A stretch of 64,000 nt of DNA from Blastococcus sp. TF02-8 (lineage in GTDB: Bacteria > Actinomycetota > Actinomycetes > Mycobacteriales > Geodermatophilaceae): contig NZ_QOHK01000011.1 in assembly GCF_003319175.1 (NCBI RefSeq), positions 33,562-97,561 on the forward strand. The letters are read 5' to 3'. Below, one piece after another: positions 63,841 to 64,000 of this stretch. How positions within the stretch are numbered: position 1 is the first letter of the stretch; every line of letters starts with the position of its first letter. A program made the position numbers and the translations under genes. The notes under the pieces are model-generated. The model did no database searches and was not told where the DNA came from. It was given only the letters and a program-made list of their open reading frames with translations.

Positions 63841-64000
63841 GCGGACAGGGGCGTGAGCATCGCAGCGAGGAACGAGCGAGGAGCGGAGCGCCCCGCGGGA
63901 GCGAATCAAGGGGAATGAGCGGACAGGGGCGTGAGCATCGCAGCGAGGAACGAGCGAGGAGCGGAGCGCCCCGCGGGAGCGAATCAAGGGGAATGAGCGG
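63836..64000 (+). repeat. 78-bp tandem repeat at the 3' end of cobH
   Basis: Two complete 78-bp units (from 63836 and 63914) and the first 9 bases of a third, with no mismatch, running into the window edge. The unit holds the inverted pair GGGGCG...CGCCCC and the run AGCGAGGAACGAGCGAGGAG. Each unit starts GAATGAGCGG, so the ATGA start context after cobH is copied each time. 78 is a multiple of 3, so the frame is kept. Confidence 0.9.
63837..64000 (+). CDS. Possible start of the next cob gene within the repeats (partial)
   Basis: ATG 63837 overlaps the cobH stop, and the frame is open to the window edge: [20 protein letters not shown] and so on, repeated every 26 codons, each time beginning MSGQ. 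The true gene probably starts at one of these ATGs (the last would be 63993 or later). The repeated part is Arg/Glu/Ser-rich and looks like non-coding DNA read in frame. Confidence 0.35.
   Translation, partial: MSGQGREHRSEERARSGAPRGSESRGMSGQGREHRSEERARSGAPRGSESRGMS

Noticed and set aside
63836..64000. CRISPR array
   Set aside because: The repeats are directly adjacent 78-bp units with no unique spacers and overlap a gene start.

Overview
The window is about 64 kb of very GC-rich chromosomal DNA with dense genes, many GTG starts and frequent ATGA/GTGA overlaps. FO synthase (coenzyme F420), actinobacterial oligoribonuclease next to tRNA-His, ECF sigma factors, a DUF222/13E12 HNH endonuclease with an SOS-like box, CsoR-type copper control and several TANNNT promoters a few bases before the start codon all point to an actinobacterium. 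I infer Geodermatophilaceae (Blastococcus, Geodermatophilus or Modestobacter) from overall gene content; a 16S or marker-gene comparison would settle it. No rRNA, CRISPR array, integrase or transposase was seen.

Layout. 0-10 kb: end of the NAD operon (nadB, nadC), a lipoprotein, a LysE exporter, a luciferase-type oxidoreductase, a PAS-GGDEF-EAL protein, an SGNH hydrolase, an epimerase and a flavin disulfide reductase. 10-23 kb: two ECF sigma/membrane-partner pairs, an ABC exporter, fbiC, an MFS/HTH pair, a quinone reductase and small unknown genes. 23-28 kb: a branched-chain acyl-CoA degradation operon (carboxyltransferase, biotin carboxylase, acyl-CoA dehydrogenase) divergent from a TetR regulator, with a paired palindrome in the shared promoter region. 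28-34 kb: two membrane proteins, orn, tRNA-His, and a MarR regulator divergent from a ZIP-like transporter. 34-45 kb: a glucose dehydrogenase/GH15/SDR operon, a CBS protein, a lipoprotein, an ion channel, a two-component system with a GerMN lipoprotein, and a DUF2254 protein that looks truncated. 45-49 kb: a molybdopterin oxidoreductase lacking the usual N-terminal Fe-S cysteines, with a helical partner, next to a cysteine-rich copper-storage-like protein. 49-56.6 kb: a copper cluster (thioredoxin-like, copA, secreted His-rich protein, csoR, copZ), a broken FAD oxidoreductase and an MFS exporter, with four matching CsoR-type operator candidates. 56.7-64 kb: cobalamin genes (cobN behind a B12 riboswitch, cobG, cobH), interrupted by the HNH gene and ending in a 78-bp tandem repeat that carries the next gene's start.

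The more unusual material is regulatory and evolutionary: three related palindromes that may tie the MarR regulator to a sugar-oxidation operon 5 kb away; four RTACC-N7-GGTAY sites; three broken genes or deletion scars (18.98, 45.3 and 53.67 kb); an exact in-frame 87-bp duplication inside the biotin carboxylase subunit; and the 78-bp repeats at the cobH end. I found no clear new defence or mobile system.
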